In this document: positions 1 to 11,754 of the stretch, one piece after another
How positions within the stretch are numbered: the stretch's first letter is position 1
Layout: each line of letters opens with the position of its first letter
Source: Ichthyophis bannanicus
Taxonomy: Eukaryota; Chordata; Amphibia; Gymnophiona; Ichthyophiidae
DNA: 64,000 nt
Assembly: GCA_033557465.1 (NCBI GenBank)
Contig: CM066031.1
Span: forward strand, 1,067,868,444-1,067,932,443
Direction of reading: 5' to 3'
Notes under the pieces: model-generated
Told to the model about the DNA's origin: nothing
Databases searched by the model: none
The model's input: only the letters and a program-made list of their open reading frames with translations
Made by a program: the position numbers and the translations under genes

Positions 1-3000
1 CTGTACAGACGTGACACTCTGCATGTATGTCCACACCTTGCATTGCACGTCTGCACAGTCATGTTTGTCCCCTGCGGTAACGACACTCTCATTGCCCCAT
101 TATATTTGCTGTGTGTCAGTGTGGGTGTCCATTGTCCTCCTACACTTCTGCATTCCATGTACCATGCTATATGTGTCCAAACACTGTCTACCCACCAAAC
201 AATGCAAGGGGACCTCCTGCATGGTGTTATGTCTGCAGCGTTCTGCAGGTTGTTTGGTTTGTATTCTCTCTGAGTTCATGTGCCTCTGCTACCTGTTAGC
301 ATATGGTCATTCTGCTTTTGATGATATTTGGTGTGTACATTGTAGCATTTCTGATGTGCGGATCAGCCATTATGTGGGAGGTGGGACATTACTTTCAGAA
401 TGTGTTTGTCACTTTACAACATTTAGGCAGAATATGTTTTTTTCATTTGTGGGCCTCCTGTGTTGCGTGATGGCTATGTTTGGGGGGACAGGTGATGTGT
501 TTGGGTTCCTAATCATGCAACGCCTACAGTCTACATGCACTCATATGTGGGTCACACATTTGAGGCATGCAGCAGCAGGTGGGGTGTGTGGGCCTGCTAC
601 CCAGTGCATAGCATGCACCTGATGCACATTACATCTCGTGCCATTCATTTGTGCTCAAGGCAGTGACCTTTATGTAGCATGTGGGTTTTTACCCTGCTAA
701 ATGTGTTTCCATCTTTCACCAGGGAGGGACTCACCTTGATATTATGATTGCAGTGTCTACAGTATCTGTGAGGAGTGACCAAAATAAATATATGTATTTG
801 ACAGACATTTGTCTCTTTTGCTGCTTGATCATGGTGACAAACATGCAATACAATGGGTGCCTTTGAATCACTCATGACTCCTTGTGACCCTGAGACTCCA
901 GGGTTTCCTTGACAATGTCCCTGCAGTGACTTGCCCAAGGCCACATGGAGTCCTGGTGTGAAATGAGGCCTGGTTGTTTTGTGTGCAAGACAGTTTTGTG
1001 AACACTAGGCTACTCCTCCACTCTTTGAGCACATTTACACTTGTGTCTACTGATTTGCTGGTCATGTCCATGGCCCACCTGTGCTCACATCCTTGTACGA
1101 TGGCAGCTGCGTATGTGTCTGCCATTTGGCACATCACTGGGTATTACAGGTTCCCATACAGACCCTCCCTTTGGACTATTACTTCTGCCTTGTGCTCAGT
1201 GTGTTGTTTGTGGGTGTGGTTGGGGGCATGTGTTTTAAATCAGTGGTTTGCAGGTTGGATCCCCACATTTTTTTTTGTTTATATCCTCAGGTATGCTAAC
1301 TGGACCACTAGTTAACAGCAGGTTCATCACCTCTACACACACCCTTGTCTCTTGTCAGTACACAGCAAGGTGTGCACTCTGTGCTGCCTAGCCATCAGAT
1401 ATTATCTGTTACATAGGTCTCTTTCGTAATGGTGTTTACAGTGCAGTGCACCTGGGGGTTTGGTAGTGCTGAGGTTCAGCTGGTGTGTGGTACACCTGTT
1501 TTCATGTTGAGTTCTCTCCTGTCCTGTCCGAGATTGCTACCCAGGTCCACCAAGCATCCTCTGCTGTCGTTGGGGTTTGGTTTCTTTCCTCTTTTGCATG
1601 CTGTATCCACTGCATAACATCTCATTGTGTGTGTGTGCATGTGTCCCTGTTCCCAAATACAGAGTGGGATCTGATCTGTACACAGCAGATCTGCATGTGC
1701 ATTTGTTCATGGTTCTTCTTGGGGGTTTGCCTGTCCTTACAACCACCATGCGTCTTGTGTGATGGCCTGGACTATTTCTGTATGCAGCCTTTGCTAATGC
1801 GCTCACGTTGGTGGTGTGTCCTACCGGTTGGTCCATTTGCATTTGTGGTAGTGGTCGTAGGTGTGATTTCTCTCTGTTCTCTTGGATGTGTATGCTTGTC
1901 CTGCAGATGTAGTTTCCATTTGTTTTACGGTCATATGTTGGCAGATTTGTGCTGTGAGCACATTGTACCCTCATCTGAGTTGTGAGCCATGCTTCTGTCC
2001 ATCTTCTGTCTGCCAGCTGTTGTGCCATCCTACCCTGATGTGCATGCTGCTACAACACGTCCTGCACTCCTACAGCTTCCTGCATTTCATCTCTCCATGG
2101 TTGCCTCTCGTGTGTGTGCTCTGGATAGCACTGCTACTCCACTGTCATCCTGATATTTCACCTATCCTGCCATGTCAGCCTCCTCTGCTGGACACATCTT
2201 CCCATCCTATGTCGCACACTATCATTATAGCATGGTACATTACCATCACTCTGTACATAGCTACAGCTAGCCCCAATATGTTTGTCCATTTCTGTAGCTG
2301 CCACATGGCCTTGGGCTGATTTTTGTAGTACAGCACCTGTGATCTATGTGGTTCTTTTACTTATGCATTGCCTTTCCTTTCAGCTCTGTGCAGTGTTTGG
2401 GTTACATGTGTGTTTGGCACATACCTCTGCTGCCCTTCACATTGGGGGCTCTTAGTGCTCTTGGGAAAGGTTTTTGGGTTGACCTATACATCGTTGGGGC
2501 ATCTTATGTCACACCTTCGATTCAGTCAGTTTATGGTGGACCTACTATGATGTCCTGGGAGTTGCCAACATTTCTACATAGCCGCTGGAGAACATTATAA
2601 CTCGCCTTTGATGACGTGGTTGTTTATGATGTGCATTCTGGTGCACCTTATAAGGTGAAATACTCTATGGCACTAGGGTGGGCTTCTGTTTAGATGGCAG
2701 CACAGATTGCTGTACAGTTGCATGCAGTAAACAGACGTAACTAAGCCAACCTTAGTCACTGCTCATTTAAAACCATGACCCCTGCACCGTCAGTCACTGT
2801 CCTAACCATTGTGCTACACTGCTGTTCCTTCTTGCATGTCTGCTCACCTACTTAAGGTTTCCATGCGTTAAAATGCACAGTGATGCCAGCACAGACAGTG
2901 CTTGGACCTTGCCCTGCCTCATACGGCACCCTGTAAAGCGCCCTGTAAGCAACATTGTGGAGTGCCTTGGTGGACAGTGCACCTTCACATGTGACCTCTA

Positions 3001-4080
3001 AGGTACCTTGTAGGGCGCCTTATGCATCACCTTATATTACAGTGCTTTGATAGTGCATTTGCTAGCAGTAGTAATTACAATAAAATGTAACATGCCTCCT
3101 AGATCACTATTCCTCATAACAGGTAATGGCTCAGCCAGCCTTATTAATTGGGCACAGCGGGGGATTGAACCCATGATGCCAGCACCATTAATGAGTGTGT
3201 TAACCATTCTGTTGTGGCTCTGTTCCTGTGCTTAGATATCAGCGCAACGCCTTATGCCTCCAAAAACCTATGTAGGCCAAAATTCATGTGCCTCCTAGGG
3301 CAATATTACCCATAACAGATAATGCCTCACCCAGACTTTTCTCATTGTGCACAGCCGGGGATTCAACCCCTGATCGCTGCACCATTGGCCAGTGTCTTAA
3401 CCATTGTGCTGTGGTTCTGTTACTGTGTTTGTACATCAGCAAGCCGCCTAATGCCTCCCAATATTACACTGCCTCCATAAACATGGTCGCCCTGCCTTAT
3501 GGCCATCAGCACGCCGCCATATGACGCCCATTATATATATATGGCTCCTAAAATAACAACTCAGCCAACCTTGTTCATTGGGCACTGTGGGGGATCGAAA
3601 CCCTGATCCCTGCACCAGTGGGTAGTGTCTTCACCATTGTGCTGTGGCTCTGTTCTTGAACTTCCTCATCAGCGCGCCGCCTTATGCCGCACACTATTCA
3701 GATCGCTCGTAAAACATTAGCGCGACACCTTATGCAATCTGCGCGCCACCTTCTGCTGCCCATTATTTATATGCCTCCTAAAATAATTACTCTGGGAGCC
3801 TTGTTCACTGGGCACTGTGGGGGATCGAAACCCTGATCCCTGCACCAGTGGTCAGTGTCTTCACCGTTATACTACGGCTCTGTTCCTTTATGTGCCCAGC
3901 AGCGCGCCACTTAGCCTTCCCACGCACTACTTGCACCCGCACAGTTGCGCGCAGCACACAAGTACAGTCGCTTTCTCCCCATTTTTTTTCCTTTTTTCTG
4001 CCTGACCCGCCCACTCCTTATATGGCACAGGCACACTAATGGGGCCCCGCACAATTTCGGAGTTTAGTAAACATACCCCT
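1..4080 (+). mobile_element. Family A transposon, copy A1 (5' part outside window)
   Basis: This T/TG-rich stretch has no believable gene. Positions about 2000-2480 align by eye with the reverse complement of 38000-38330 plus 35250-35395, so both are copies of one dispersed repeat. The right end at about 4080 reads GTTTAGTAAACATACCCC, matching the terminal inverted repeat of the second copy (34844-41402). The left end lies before the window. No transposase was recognised in either copy, so it is probably non-autonomous. The superfamily is unknown; a 3-bp duplication at copy A2 hints at a Harbinger-like element, but this is weak. Confidence 0.6.
2730..3990 (-). repeat. Tandem array of about 200-240 bp units with tRNA-like modules
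   Basis: About five degenerate units start near 2745, 3120, 3318, 3557 and 3785. Each holds a block which, on the minus strand, resembles a tRNA-derived SINE head: an A-box-like GCACAATGGT followed about 45 bases later by a B-box-like GTTTCGATCCC. Between blocks lies GCGCGCCGCCTTATG-type sequence. The spacing varies by tens of bases. The blocks are too diverged to be working tRNA genes; I read them as a tRNA-derived repeat amplified inside family A. Confidence 0.6.
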
Positions 4081-4399
4081 TAGAGAAGCAAATAGTTGAG
4101 TTATGCCTTGCACAGGAATGTTCCTCAAGAAGTTCTCCTCAGCAGCAGTCACCAGTAGTGGCAACAACAGTGATGATCCAGAGAGAAAAGTCCATTCCTG
4201 ACTTTTATGAGTTTCCAAATTGTTCAGGGGATTTTTCTGTCAAAATGGATTGAGAAAGCATGATACACTTTGAAGATTTTAAGGGTCCCAACAGAAGATC
4301 AACTGGAAACTCTTTAAGATTATCCTAAGAGTCAGACAAGAGATACCATGAAACACTTAGCACTTCGCCAAAGTCAGTCTATAGTGGTCATCTTTATTC

Positions 4400-4715
4400 T
4401 GCTTTAACAAATCTACAGGGATTTAATTTGGGACTTTACATTGAGGAATTCTGCAACTGTTGTCAGAGACTGGGAGAGTCTGTTTGTTCCGTATGTTTAC
4501 CAACTGCAAGAGAAGTTGACCGCTATACTCATCAGAGGTCACACTCAGCTGTGAGACCCAGAAGAAACTCTGAAAGGACAGTTCATCCAGGGCTTAAGGG
4601 GTGAAACCCTTAGGAGGGAAATGCATCAAAGATTAGAAGAGAACACCAAATCCTGTTTTCAGACTTAATGCAAGCAGCAATTAATTGGGCTAAGGATGAG
4701 AAAGTGCCTTAACGG
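4400..4715 (+). pseudogene. Ty3/gypsy gag remnant
   Basis: Translation across several frames gives fragments such as EEFCNCCQRLGES, THQRSHSAV and QAAINWAKDEKVP, in the order expected for the capsid part of a Ty3/gypsy gag. Stops and at least two frameshifts interrupt it. A hAT MITE interrupts it at 4716 and related sequence resumes after 5128. The family assignment rests on my recollection of gypsy capsid proteins and is inference; a retroviral-like domesticated gag relic is less likely because integrase debris follows on the same strand. Confidence 0.5.
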
Positions 4716-5128
4716 CAGGGCCAACACTACCATTAGGTGAACTAGAATGGTGCCTAGTATGCCGAACCTCCGGGGGCACCAAGTGCCACTGCTGTCGCCC
4801 CTCTCCAAGAACAGCAGCCACTGCCGCAAACAGTCCTGCTGTGCTTACCTTCAAGCTTCACTGCCGCAGGGCTGCTTGCTTCTGCCCCTCTCTGACTCTC
4901 TATGCCAACTTCCTGTTTGCATAGGAAGTCAGCATCGGGTATCATAGAGCAGCAGAACCAAGCAACCCTGCGGTGCCAAAGCTTGAAGGTGAGTGCCACA
5001 GGGATGTTTGCGGCTATTGTTGCTGCTGTTGGTCTCGGAGAGGGGTGGCAGTAGTGGCAATGGGTGCAGCAGAGGGGTGCAAGGGATGAGGTTCACTTAG
5101 GGTGCCTCATCATCTTGTGCCTGCCCTA
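4716..5128. mobile_element. hAT-type MITE in gypsy relic
   Basis: It begins CAGGGCCAACACTACCATTA and ends with the inverse of a related sequence (TTGTGCCTGCCCT). Flanks CTTAACGG and TTTACCGG could be an eroded 8-bp duplication (6 of 8 match). A relative lies at 46232-46658, sharing the ends and the middle (the phrase CTGTCGCCCCTCTC occurs in both). There is no transposase, so it is non-autonomous. Confidence 0.65.
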
Positions 5129-5401
5129 TTTACCGGTTTGACGAAGTGTCCCTACTTAATTTCTTGCAGTGCTCTTGGAATGAACTACCTATATGGTCTA
5201 CAGCATCTGAATCTGAGTTGTCTCTTCCAGTTCTACAGAATATTGCTCTGTCCTTATCATGGATTAAGAGAAGACAAACTGAGATCGAAGAGAAACTGAA
5301 AAGAAAAGATGAAAGAGATCTGAATTTTGTTCAAGTCCATCCTAATCGAGAAAGTGTTTAAAATTCTTACAGAGAAGACCTTCTCCACTCTGGAATGAAC
5401 G

Positions 5402-5545
5402 GAGAGATGTGGTATGTTATTGGTTTAATGAGCCTAGATATATTGCTTAAAATGGTACAAGTGAAAAAAATCCTGTTTTTCACTTGTACAATTTCAAGCA
5501 ATATGTCCAGGCTCATTGCACCAATAACATACCGCTTCTCTCTTT
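5402..5545. repeat. Long hairpin, arms about 65 bp
   Basis: Positions about 5402-5466 are nearly the exact reverse complement of 5480-5545, with a loop of about 13 bases. The arms share blocks such as GGTATGTTATTGGT / ACCAATAACATACC and GTACAAGTGAAAAA / TTTTTCACTTGTAC. It could be a foldback MITE or a microRNA-like hairpin source. It lies in gypsy debris and holds no gene. Confidence 0.85.
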
Positions 5546-6214
5546 TCAAGGTTAGCCTATGGTGCCAATATCTTAAACCAACACTGTGGCTGGTCCTGTA
5601 CCCAGCTTCCATCATGTGATTGTTCAGGATGTTCAAGATATCTATAAAAATGACTAGAAGTGATGGTTGATATATCTGAACCCATGTCAACCATGCATTT
5701 AGTATCCATCCCTCCAATAGAGAGGACTAAAACCAGACTCTAGGCCATCGCTTTCTCTCTTGTTGCCTCCCAGTTTGCATTCATGTCTTCTCCCTCTGAG
5801 GACTGAGACTGAAGTGGTTTGTTTTCTTTCACAGCCTTTGATACCATCATTTGGTTATATTACTCTCAAGAAACATAATTTACAAGCCAGGCAGAAAGAA
5901 CAGAAATATGCACTCTTTTGTCTGCCCTCCCAGGATGCTGTTGAATCTGAGACTGAAACTCAGGGAAAGGACGTTTTTCATATAGGGAAGTACAAGTGGA
6001 AATGTCTGCTTGCTGAAGTATAAAGCACAAAAGAAAGTGAACGCTAATGTGAGTGCTCAGAAAACGTCTTGGGATACAGGACAGAAAAGTAGAAACATAA
6101 ACAAAGAATGGATGAAGACTTAACAGATATTACTATGCTTTAGAACTTTTGCAGATCTTGATTCCACAAGATTTGACAGTGGTGACCCAGAAACTCTGAA
6201 AGCAATGAGAGAGG

Positions 6215-6540
6215 CTTATACTAAAGAATAATGTTCTCTTCAGAAAAATTGAAAAGCCCAAGGGATGGAAAGGATGTATTACAGATGGTGGTAGCAAAGG
6301 TTTGCAGAAAATACATTTGGGAGTTGCACCATGACAAATTTGGACATTTCGCAGGCAAAGTCATTTCAAAGAACTTGAGGCAGAAGTACTATTGGGTAGC
6401 TTATCTAAAGATGTGGAAGACTGGATCAAATGTTCCAAGCTTTGCACATTTACAAAAGAATTGTTTCCCTAGGAACAAGCTTACATGCAGTGTTTCAATG
6501 CCACTGAACCTCTTGATATGGTTACAATCAACTATATCTT
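6215..6540 (+). pseudogene. Ty3/gypsy integrase N-terminal (HHCC) remnant
   Basis: The frame running 6231-6584 contains ELHHDKFGHFAGKV and NLRQKYYWV, the usual layout of the retroelement integrase zinc-binding domain: a His pair, then about 30 residues, then a Cys pair. The downstream Cys pair is disturbed by a frame change near 6420, where another frame gives a Cys-containing stretch followed by FTKNCFPR-like sequence. The integrase acts in the nucleus to insert element cDNA; this copy is dead. It stops at 6540, where LINE sequence was inserted. Confidence 0.65.
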
Positions 6541-7756
6541 CATGCTTCTTTCTTTATTTGATATACCGCTCATTGTTACTCTAAGCGGTTTATAATAATA
6601 TAAATTTGGTTAAGTGGAAAGGCATAAGACTAAACAGGAGGGAAGTAACAAAAAGAACTAACACAATAATAACTAAACAGTTTAGACACGTTTAAGGGCA
6701 GTGGGGAAGTAGAGCTCCAATGACGGCCTGACACCATTTGGAGTTATTGAATATAAGGAGCTGCAGCAGACTCCAGCTACCCAGGAAACATAGAAACAGA
6801 GAAACATGATGGCAGAAAAAGATAACATGGCCTATCTAGTCTGCCTTTCCATATCAACTGCAAGTCCCCTTTTTCCCTTAATAGATCGTCTATGTTTGTC
6901 CCATGCTTTTTGAATTCAGATATTGTCCTCGTTTCTACTACCTCCACTGGAAACTATTTCATGCATCTATCACTCTTTCTGTAAACAAATATTTCCACAT
7001 ATTATCCTGAGTCTATCCCCTTTCACCCTCATCTTATGTCCCCTCATAGCAGAGCTTGCTTTCAATTGAAAAAGGCTCTCCTCTTGTGCATTTATGCCAC
7101 GGAGGTATGTAAACATCTCTATCATATCTCCTCCATCCCGCCTTTCCTCTAAGGTATACATATTAAAATCCTTAAGTCTGTCCTAATATGCTTTATAAGA
7201 AGACCACTAACCATTTTAGTAGCTACTCTCTGCACCGACTCCATCCTGTTTATATCCTTCTGAAGGTGCGGTCTCCAGAATTGCACACAGTACTTCAATT
7301 GAGGTCGCACCAGAGACTTATACAGAGGCACTATCACCTCTTTTTTTCTGCTGGCCATTCCTCTCCCTATCATCCTTCTGGCTTTCACCATCACCTTTTC
7401 TACCTGTTTAGCCACTTTAAGATCATCAGAAACAATCATGCCCAGGTCCCGCTTCTTTTTCGTGGCCAGAAATAATTCACCCCCTACACTGTACCACTCC
7501 CTTGGATTTTTGCAGCCTAAGTGCATGATCCTGCATTTTTTAGCATTAAATCTCAGCTGCCAAATTCTTGACCATTCTTCAAGTTTAGCTAGATCCCTCT
7601 TCATGTTATCTACTCCTTCCTGGGTGTCTATTCTATTGCAGATTTTGGTATCATCTGCAAAGAGGCAAACCTTACCTGACAGCCCTTCCTCAATATCAAT
7701 AACAAAGATGTTAAAAAGAATTGGACCAAAGACAGAAGAGGGTTTGAGAATGTATT
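6541..7756 (-). mobile_element. Inverted CR1/L2-like LINE fragments
   Basis: Two minus-strand LINE 3' ends lie side by side. Positions 6541-6784 carry an L2-like tail region (GATATACCGCTCATT, AGCGGTTTATAA). From about 6785 upward is a CR1-like element, beginning with a tail of repeated GAAACATAGAAAC-type octamers and reading leftward from reverse-transcriptase coding sequence (7149-7604). Both are 5'-truncated, as usual for target-primed insertion. They interrupt the gypsy integrase, whose core resumes after about 7757. Confidence 0.7.
7149..7604 (-). pseudogene. CR1-like LINE reverse transcriptase, C-terminal fragment
   Basis: The 151-codon frame encodes the thumb and post-thumb region: LEEWSRIWQLRFNAKKC, then RDLGMIVSDDLK, then VPLYKSLVRPQLKYCVQFWRP and VQRVATKMV. 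The same landmarks, in the same order, are seen in the long LINE frame at 24298-25902. The palm motifs (YADD type) are missing because the copy is truncated. The frame is lost near 7149 and a more C-terminal piece continues at 6970-7161 (RRDGGDMIEMF). Not functional. Confidence 0.8.
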
Positions 7757-7759
7757 AAT

Positions 7760-8520
7760 TAATTACTAACATGTTTACGAGATTTACAGTGGCTGTTCTT
7801 ACAAAGAACCAGACTGCAGGTACAACTGCCAAAGCCTTGATACAAAACTGGTTTAATGTTTACAGAGTTCCAAGAAGACTGCTTTCCAATTAAGGAAAAT
7901 CATTTAACGTTGCACTGGTAAGATAACTTTTTAGTTGGTATGGCATATGCAGAAGTCGGACTACACCTTACCACCCACAAGGCAATAGATGTGAGAGGTT
8001 CAACAGAACCATGCATCTCGATCCTAAAAACATTTGGTTATACAAAGAAGGAACAGTAATTAGAGTATCTGTCAGAAGTATGTCAGATTTATAATAGCTC
8101 AATTTACATATCAAGAGCCTATTTCGTTGCTTTTCTGCAGCTTGGATGTGAAACCCTACTTCCACAAAATGTTACTTCATTGGAAGATAAAAATAATTCT
8201 ACATTCGATACACTGGATGGATGGTTGAAACAACATCATGAAAAACTTCTACAGGCCCGTGAGGTGGCAAAGTGTTGGAAGCTGCTGGGTTGAAATTAAA
8301 TGGATGCGTTAATTCTGGGCACGAGCAGAACCATTTCTGATAGGAGACTAGGTACTTCTGTGGAAACGAGAAATTTGGTGGAAGGCATAAATGACAAGCT
8401 CTATGGGAATCTGAACTATAGATAATGTTAGAAGTTTTGGGTGGGCATTCTAATGTGTATTGTGATGCAGTATCCAGCACAGAACCTATGATAATAGGGG
8501 AAAAAGAAGAACTTACCTTG
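7760..8520 (+). pseudogene. Ty3/gypsy integrase core and C-terminal remnant
   Basis: Plus-strand reading gives [17 protein letters not shown] followed by VYRVPRR, the usual region before the second catalytic aspartate. Further on come [14 protein letters not shown] debris, then STFDTLDGWLKQHHEKLLQAR and finally LEVLGGHSNVY near 8430-8460, which fits the C-terminal end of a gypsy integrase. Stops and frameshifts are frequent, and the active-site residues cannot be placed. It follows the zinc-finger remnant at 6215-6540 after removal of the inverted LINE. Confidence 0.55.
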
Positions 8521-8589
8521 CAGTCACATAAGCAGCAAACACATTCAGGTTACAATGAGCCAAAGAATAGTATAACAAACTTTCCCCAC

Positions 8590-9620
8590 ACCAGATATGA
8601 CGCAGCAGAAAGTCAGAGAGCTAATCAGGTTCACCTGAGCAGGGAAGCACGTACGACGTGCAAGAGACAAGAGGATAAAAGCAGTTGGGAAATCCCAGCA
8701 AGGGGAGGCAGAGAGTTGGAAGGAAGAGAAGAAGTGGGTGTGGCTGGAGGAGTTACAGATGCTGAGCCAGTGAGAGAGGAGACGGCTGAACCAGAGAGTG
8801 CTGGAAGAGCCAGTGCAGGAGTCTCCCAGGCCAGAGGGGGCATCGACCTGAGAAGAGTGACCAAGCAGGTAAAGGGCAGACGTCACAAACAGGAGAGCTT
8901 GCTGGATCCAGGAAGCATTGGGTATGCCCTGGTAGCAAGGAGCAGCAGGAGTAAAACCTTTCCAGAAAGTGGCTACAGCCCAGCTCAAACTACTGGTGTT
9001 TGGAACTCTCGGGGAAAGGCATGCTACAGCCCGGACAGAAAGGCCTGGTTAACAGAGGAAGGAGTGGAAGCTATATACCCCAGAGGAAAAGCTAAGTGCA
9101 CCATTTTCTCTAAAGGGCAAGAGGTGGGCCCGGCCAGGAGAACTAAAGCTAACAGTGGGGAAGAGAATCCTTATTGGAGAGAAAGAGGGAACCTAAGAGA
9201 AGCCCCAAACAGAGGTCCCCACGACCCTGTTTATGCAGAGCAGCTTCCTGCTATAGGAACTGTTGCCTCCCAAAGAAAGAGTTGTGTCAATAGCAGCCCT
9301 GAAGAATGTTATCCATTCACAGGTCTGGACTGTGAACAAATGCAGTGGGAAAGCACTAGCCAGGAGGTAGAATCCAGTCCCATGGATTGCGCGATATGTC
9401 TCTCGGATGAGATAGAATCTCTCTGTTAAAGAAGCAAGCAGAAGCAGTGTTATAGTTGCTTGGAAAAGGTTCATCTTTATTTTTGCTGTGAAGAAACAGT
9501 TTATTTATGTTATTCTTTATTGCTGTATGAAAAAGGAAATCCATAAGGGAAGGGGAATAAAGCCCAGTTATTGTTTTTGCCTGACCACACGGCTACAGAC
9601 TGTTCTTTCAGAAGGCAAAC
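8590..9620 (+). repeat. Probable Ty3/gypsy 3' LTR (bounds uncertain)
   Basis: After the integrase debris comes an A/G-rich kilobase ending with AATAAA near 9557 followed by GCCCAGTTATTGTTTTTGCC, the layout of an LTR polyadenylation region. I could not find a matching 5' LTR, so the limits are guesses. A 334-codon open frame (8425-9429) crosses it. That frame has no recognisable domain, starts inside pol debris and is Arg/Glu/Ser-rich, so I treat it as fortuitous rather than a gene. Confidence 0.4.
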
Positions 9621-10814
9621 CTGCATCGCATGCCCTAGGCGGGCGCCTAATAGGGGCGGTGTAGAGTCACAGTATAAAGGTCAGAATAAGGCTGGAAACA
9701 TGAAGGTGTTACACCAGGTTAATTCCTTGGGGGATGGTAAAAATAATAGAGGTAGATGAAGCAACTTCTCATGAATGAGAAGGTGAATTTAGTGATCAAT
9801 TTGTTGAAGAAGATATAAAATAAGCTCTGTCTCTACCTTCCACCCTGGAAAGTTAGTGGATAGTGTCTAGAGAAGTCAGGTTTGGTGTAACTGCTGTAAA
9901 AACCTAAAATATAGACGGTTCTTGAAACTAGTGGTGAATCATTAGCTTTAATTGTAATAGGTTCAACAATAGCAAAATCCCTCTGAATATGAGATAGAAT
10001 TAAATTCTTAAAAAAGTGCAAGTTCCTAATGATGTACAGAAGCAATATATGTATGTGGGGGTGGGGTAAAGAGAAATTGGTGAAATTAGTGAATGAATTT
10101 AGCAACATTAGAATGAGTGATTAAAGGAAGTGTGAGAGAGTTTGGAAAGTAAATCTGGGTGTGTCAGAAATGTCAGGGTCAACATTTTAAAAGAGCAAGT
10201 TTGAAATGGATACGGAAACGGAGGGAGAGCCAGTGAAGTGATTTCAGAAGAGGAGTTATATGACAGTATCGGGGCTGGCAGAAGCGCATATGTGCTTGTA
10301 TACAGTATATCACTGCCTAGGTGCTTATATGTGTGTCTGTGCATTTCTGTATGTATTTGAGAATGCTCATATGTATGTGTTTGTGTGCATATTTGTTCTG
10401 TGCATATCTGTAATTGTGAATAGATAAGTGGGGAAGGGTGTGTGTGCTATTTGACAGGTACAGATGCGCAATTACTATTTAACAGTGAATTAGTGTTAGT
10501 ATGTTGCAACTGTTGAAAAACCTTTTCCAAGAGAAACACATTGAGGTAGTTTTTGGAGGGTAGGATTTCACTTCTGTCTTATCTTCCATCACACAGAGCA
10601 GCTAATCTTGCACAGCACAGAAACTTTTCCAAGCTCGCCTCCTCCCTTTCTGTGACTAAATTTGCTTTCAGTGCTCTGCCCCATGGGCGTAGTTTGGGGG
10701 AGCGAGGGGGGCTTTGCCCCACCCCAAATGAGCTGGCTCTCTGTCAATTTGGTGACAGCCTGCTCCTCCACTCATGCACTGCTGCTGCCACTATGTTTTC
10801 TGTTCCTGTCGTGG
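9621..10814. other. No gene recognised; TG-rich near 10280-10480
   Basis: AT-rich unique-looking sequence with no coding signal. A loose (TG)-rich patch (TATGTGTGTCTGTGC type) lies at about 10280-10480. The section 10540-10814 is plain, with GGGCGTAGTTTGGGGGAG at 10684, which resembles an eroded hAT end, but no partner end was found. Confidence 0.5.
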
Positions 10815-11010
10815 CAGTGGCGGACTGGCTTCCAATAAAAAAAAATGCCAGTGTAAGCATGTCCTTGCTAGGAAGGTTGGTCTGGTCACGCTCCCTCTTT
10901 GACACATGCTTCGTGTCAGAGGGGGAGGGACTAGACCAGCCTTCCTAGCAAGGAAGTGCTTACATCTGTAGTTTTTTTTTTTTTTTAAATCAGAGGCCAG
11001 TCTGCCGCTG
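10815..11010. mobile_element. Short hAT-type MITE with palindromic interior
   Basis: It starts CAGTGGCGGACTGGCTTC and ends with the inverse (GGCCAGTCTGCCGCTG). The interior is also an inverted repeat: AGCATGTCCTTGCTAGGAAG pairs with CTTCCTAGCAAGGAAGTGCT, so the whole 196 bp can fold on itself. Flanks resemble an eroded 8-bp duplication (CTGTCGTG / CTGTTGTA). No coding capacity. Confidence 0.75.
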
Positions 11011-11754
11011 CTGTTGTAGGCACACAAAAAGCTGCGGCATGGCTAGAGAGGTAGGGAGTGTGTGGAAGGCCAGAAGGGAAATGCTTGGCAGGTGGACACA
11101 AAGGGGGTCATTTCAATCCTTGTTTAGCGGGTCTGGATGTCCAGTCCAGATGTCCAGAACTGCTAAATGTCTGGATCACACTGGCGGCCACAGAGCTCCC
11201 TGCACGTATAGCCGACACTGTGCGGGGAGCTTTGTTCGTGGGTGGGAGAGAGTGGGCCAGGGAGGAGCGAGGGTGGGCGGTGGGTGGAAATGTGACCCTG
11301 GACATACAGGGCCAATTCTGAGATCAGCCCTGTACGTCCGGAGTCGACCATGTAGAGGGGGGACCAAGGAACCAGGCAAAATCAAAGAGGTGAGGGGGCA
11401 CAGTTGCTTCCCCCAGCCTGTCCCTGGCACTGGGAGGCCAGATCGGGGGTCGGGCTGTGGGGAAGGAAGTTTATTTTCTGCGGCCGGGAATCACAGCTCC
11501 TGAATGGAGCTGCTGTGCCATGGCGACCGTATGCCATGGCAGTGTGGCTCCATTCAGGAGCCTAGCTGAGCTGGCTGGGTACTTGGCTGGATGTCCAAGG
11601 TGCCTGAATTGGGGAACGTCCCGGATGTCCAGTCACTGTGCTGCGATTCTGCCCCCGCAGGAGCAGAATCGGATGCATCCCGAGCCGTCTGGATTTTGGA
11701 TGTTCAGATGGCCTGGGGATGCACAATTTAGAATTGGCCTCATATAGGGTAGAA
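11011..11754. other. GC-rich non-coding stretch with GGATGTCCAG motifs
   Basis: No believable gene. GTCTGGATGTCCAGTCCAGA near 11130 and related GGATGTCC words at 11590-11630 and 11690-11705 suggest eroded inverted ends of a MITE, but I could not define its borders. Similar ATGTCC words occur at 47465-47620. Confidence 0.35.

Larger units (their letters stand above)
4081..9620 (+). mobile_element. Decayed Ty3/gypsy LTR retrotransposon
   Basis: Plus-strand conceptual translation shows, in order, a gag-like stretch (about 4400-4715, resuming 5128-5360), an integrase zinc-finger stretch (6250-6530), integrase core and C-terminal debris (7770-8520) and a probable LTR with a polyadenylation signal near 9560. 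Reading frames change repeatedly and carry many stops. Later insertions split it: a hAT MITE (4716-5128), a hairpin (5402-5545) and inverted LINE pieces (6541-7756). Protease and reverse transcriptase are not recognisable, so most of pol is missing. The 5' end is cut off by family A. Confidence 0.65.

Noticed and set aside
880..1000. MIR-like CORE-SINE (GTGACTTGCCCAAGGCCACA)
   Set aside because: Only about 20 bases fit; the surrounding A1 sequence shows no further MIR similarity.
1..2600. Several open frames rich in Cys, Leu and Val on the plus strand
   Set aside because: They come from T/TG-rich repeat sequence that also occurs in copy A2, with no conserved frame between the copies.
2740..3890. 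Functional tRNA genes
   Set aside because: The A/B-box blocks lack a foldable cloverleaf and differ among themselves; tRNA-derived repeat is the better reading.
8425..9429. 334-codon open frame
   Set aside because: It begins inside gypsy integrase debris and runs through the probable LTR; composition is low-information and no domain is visible.
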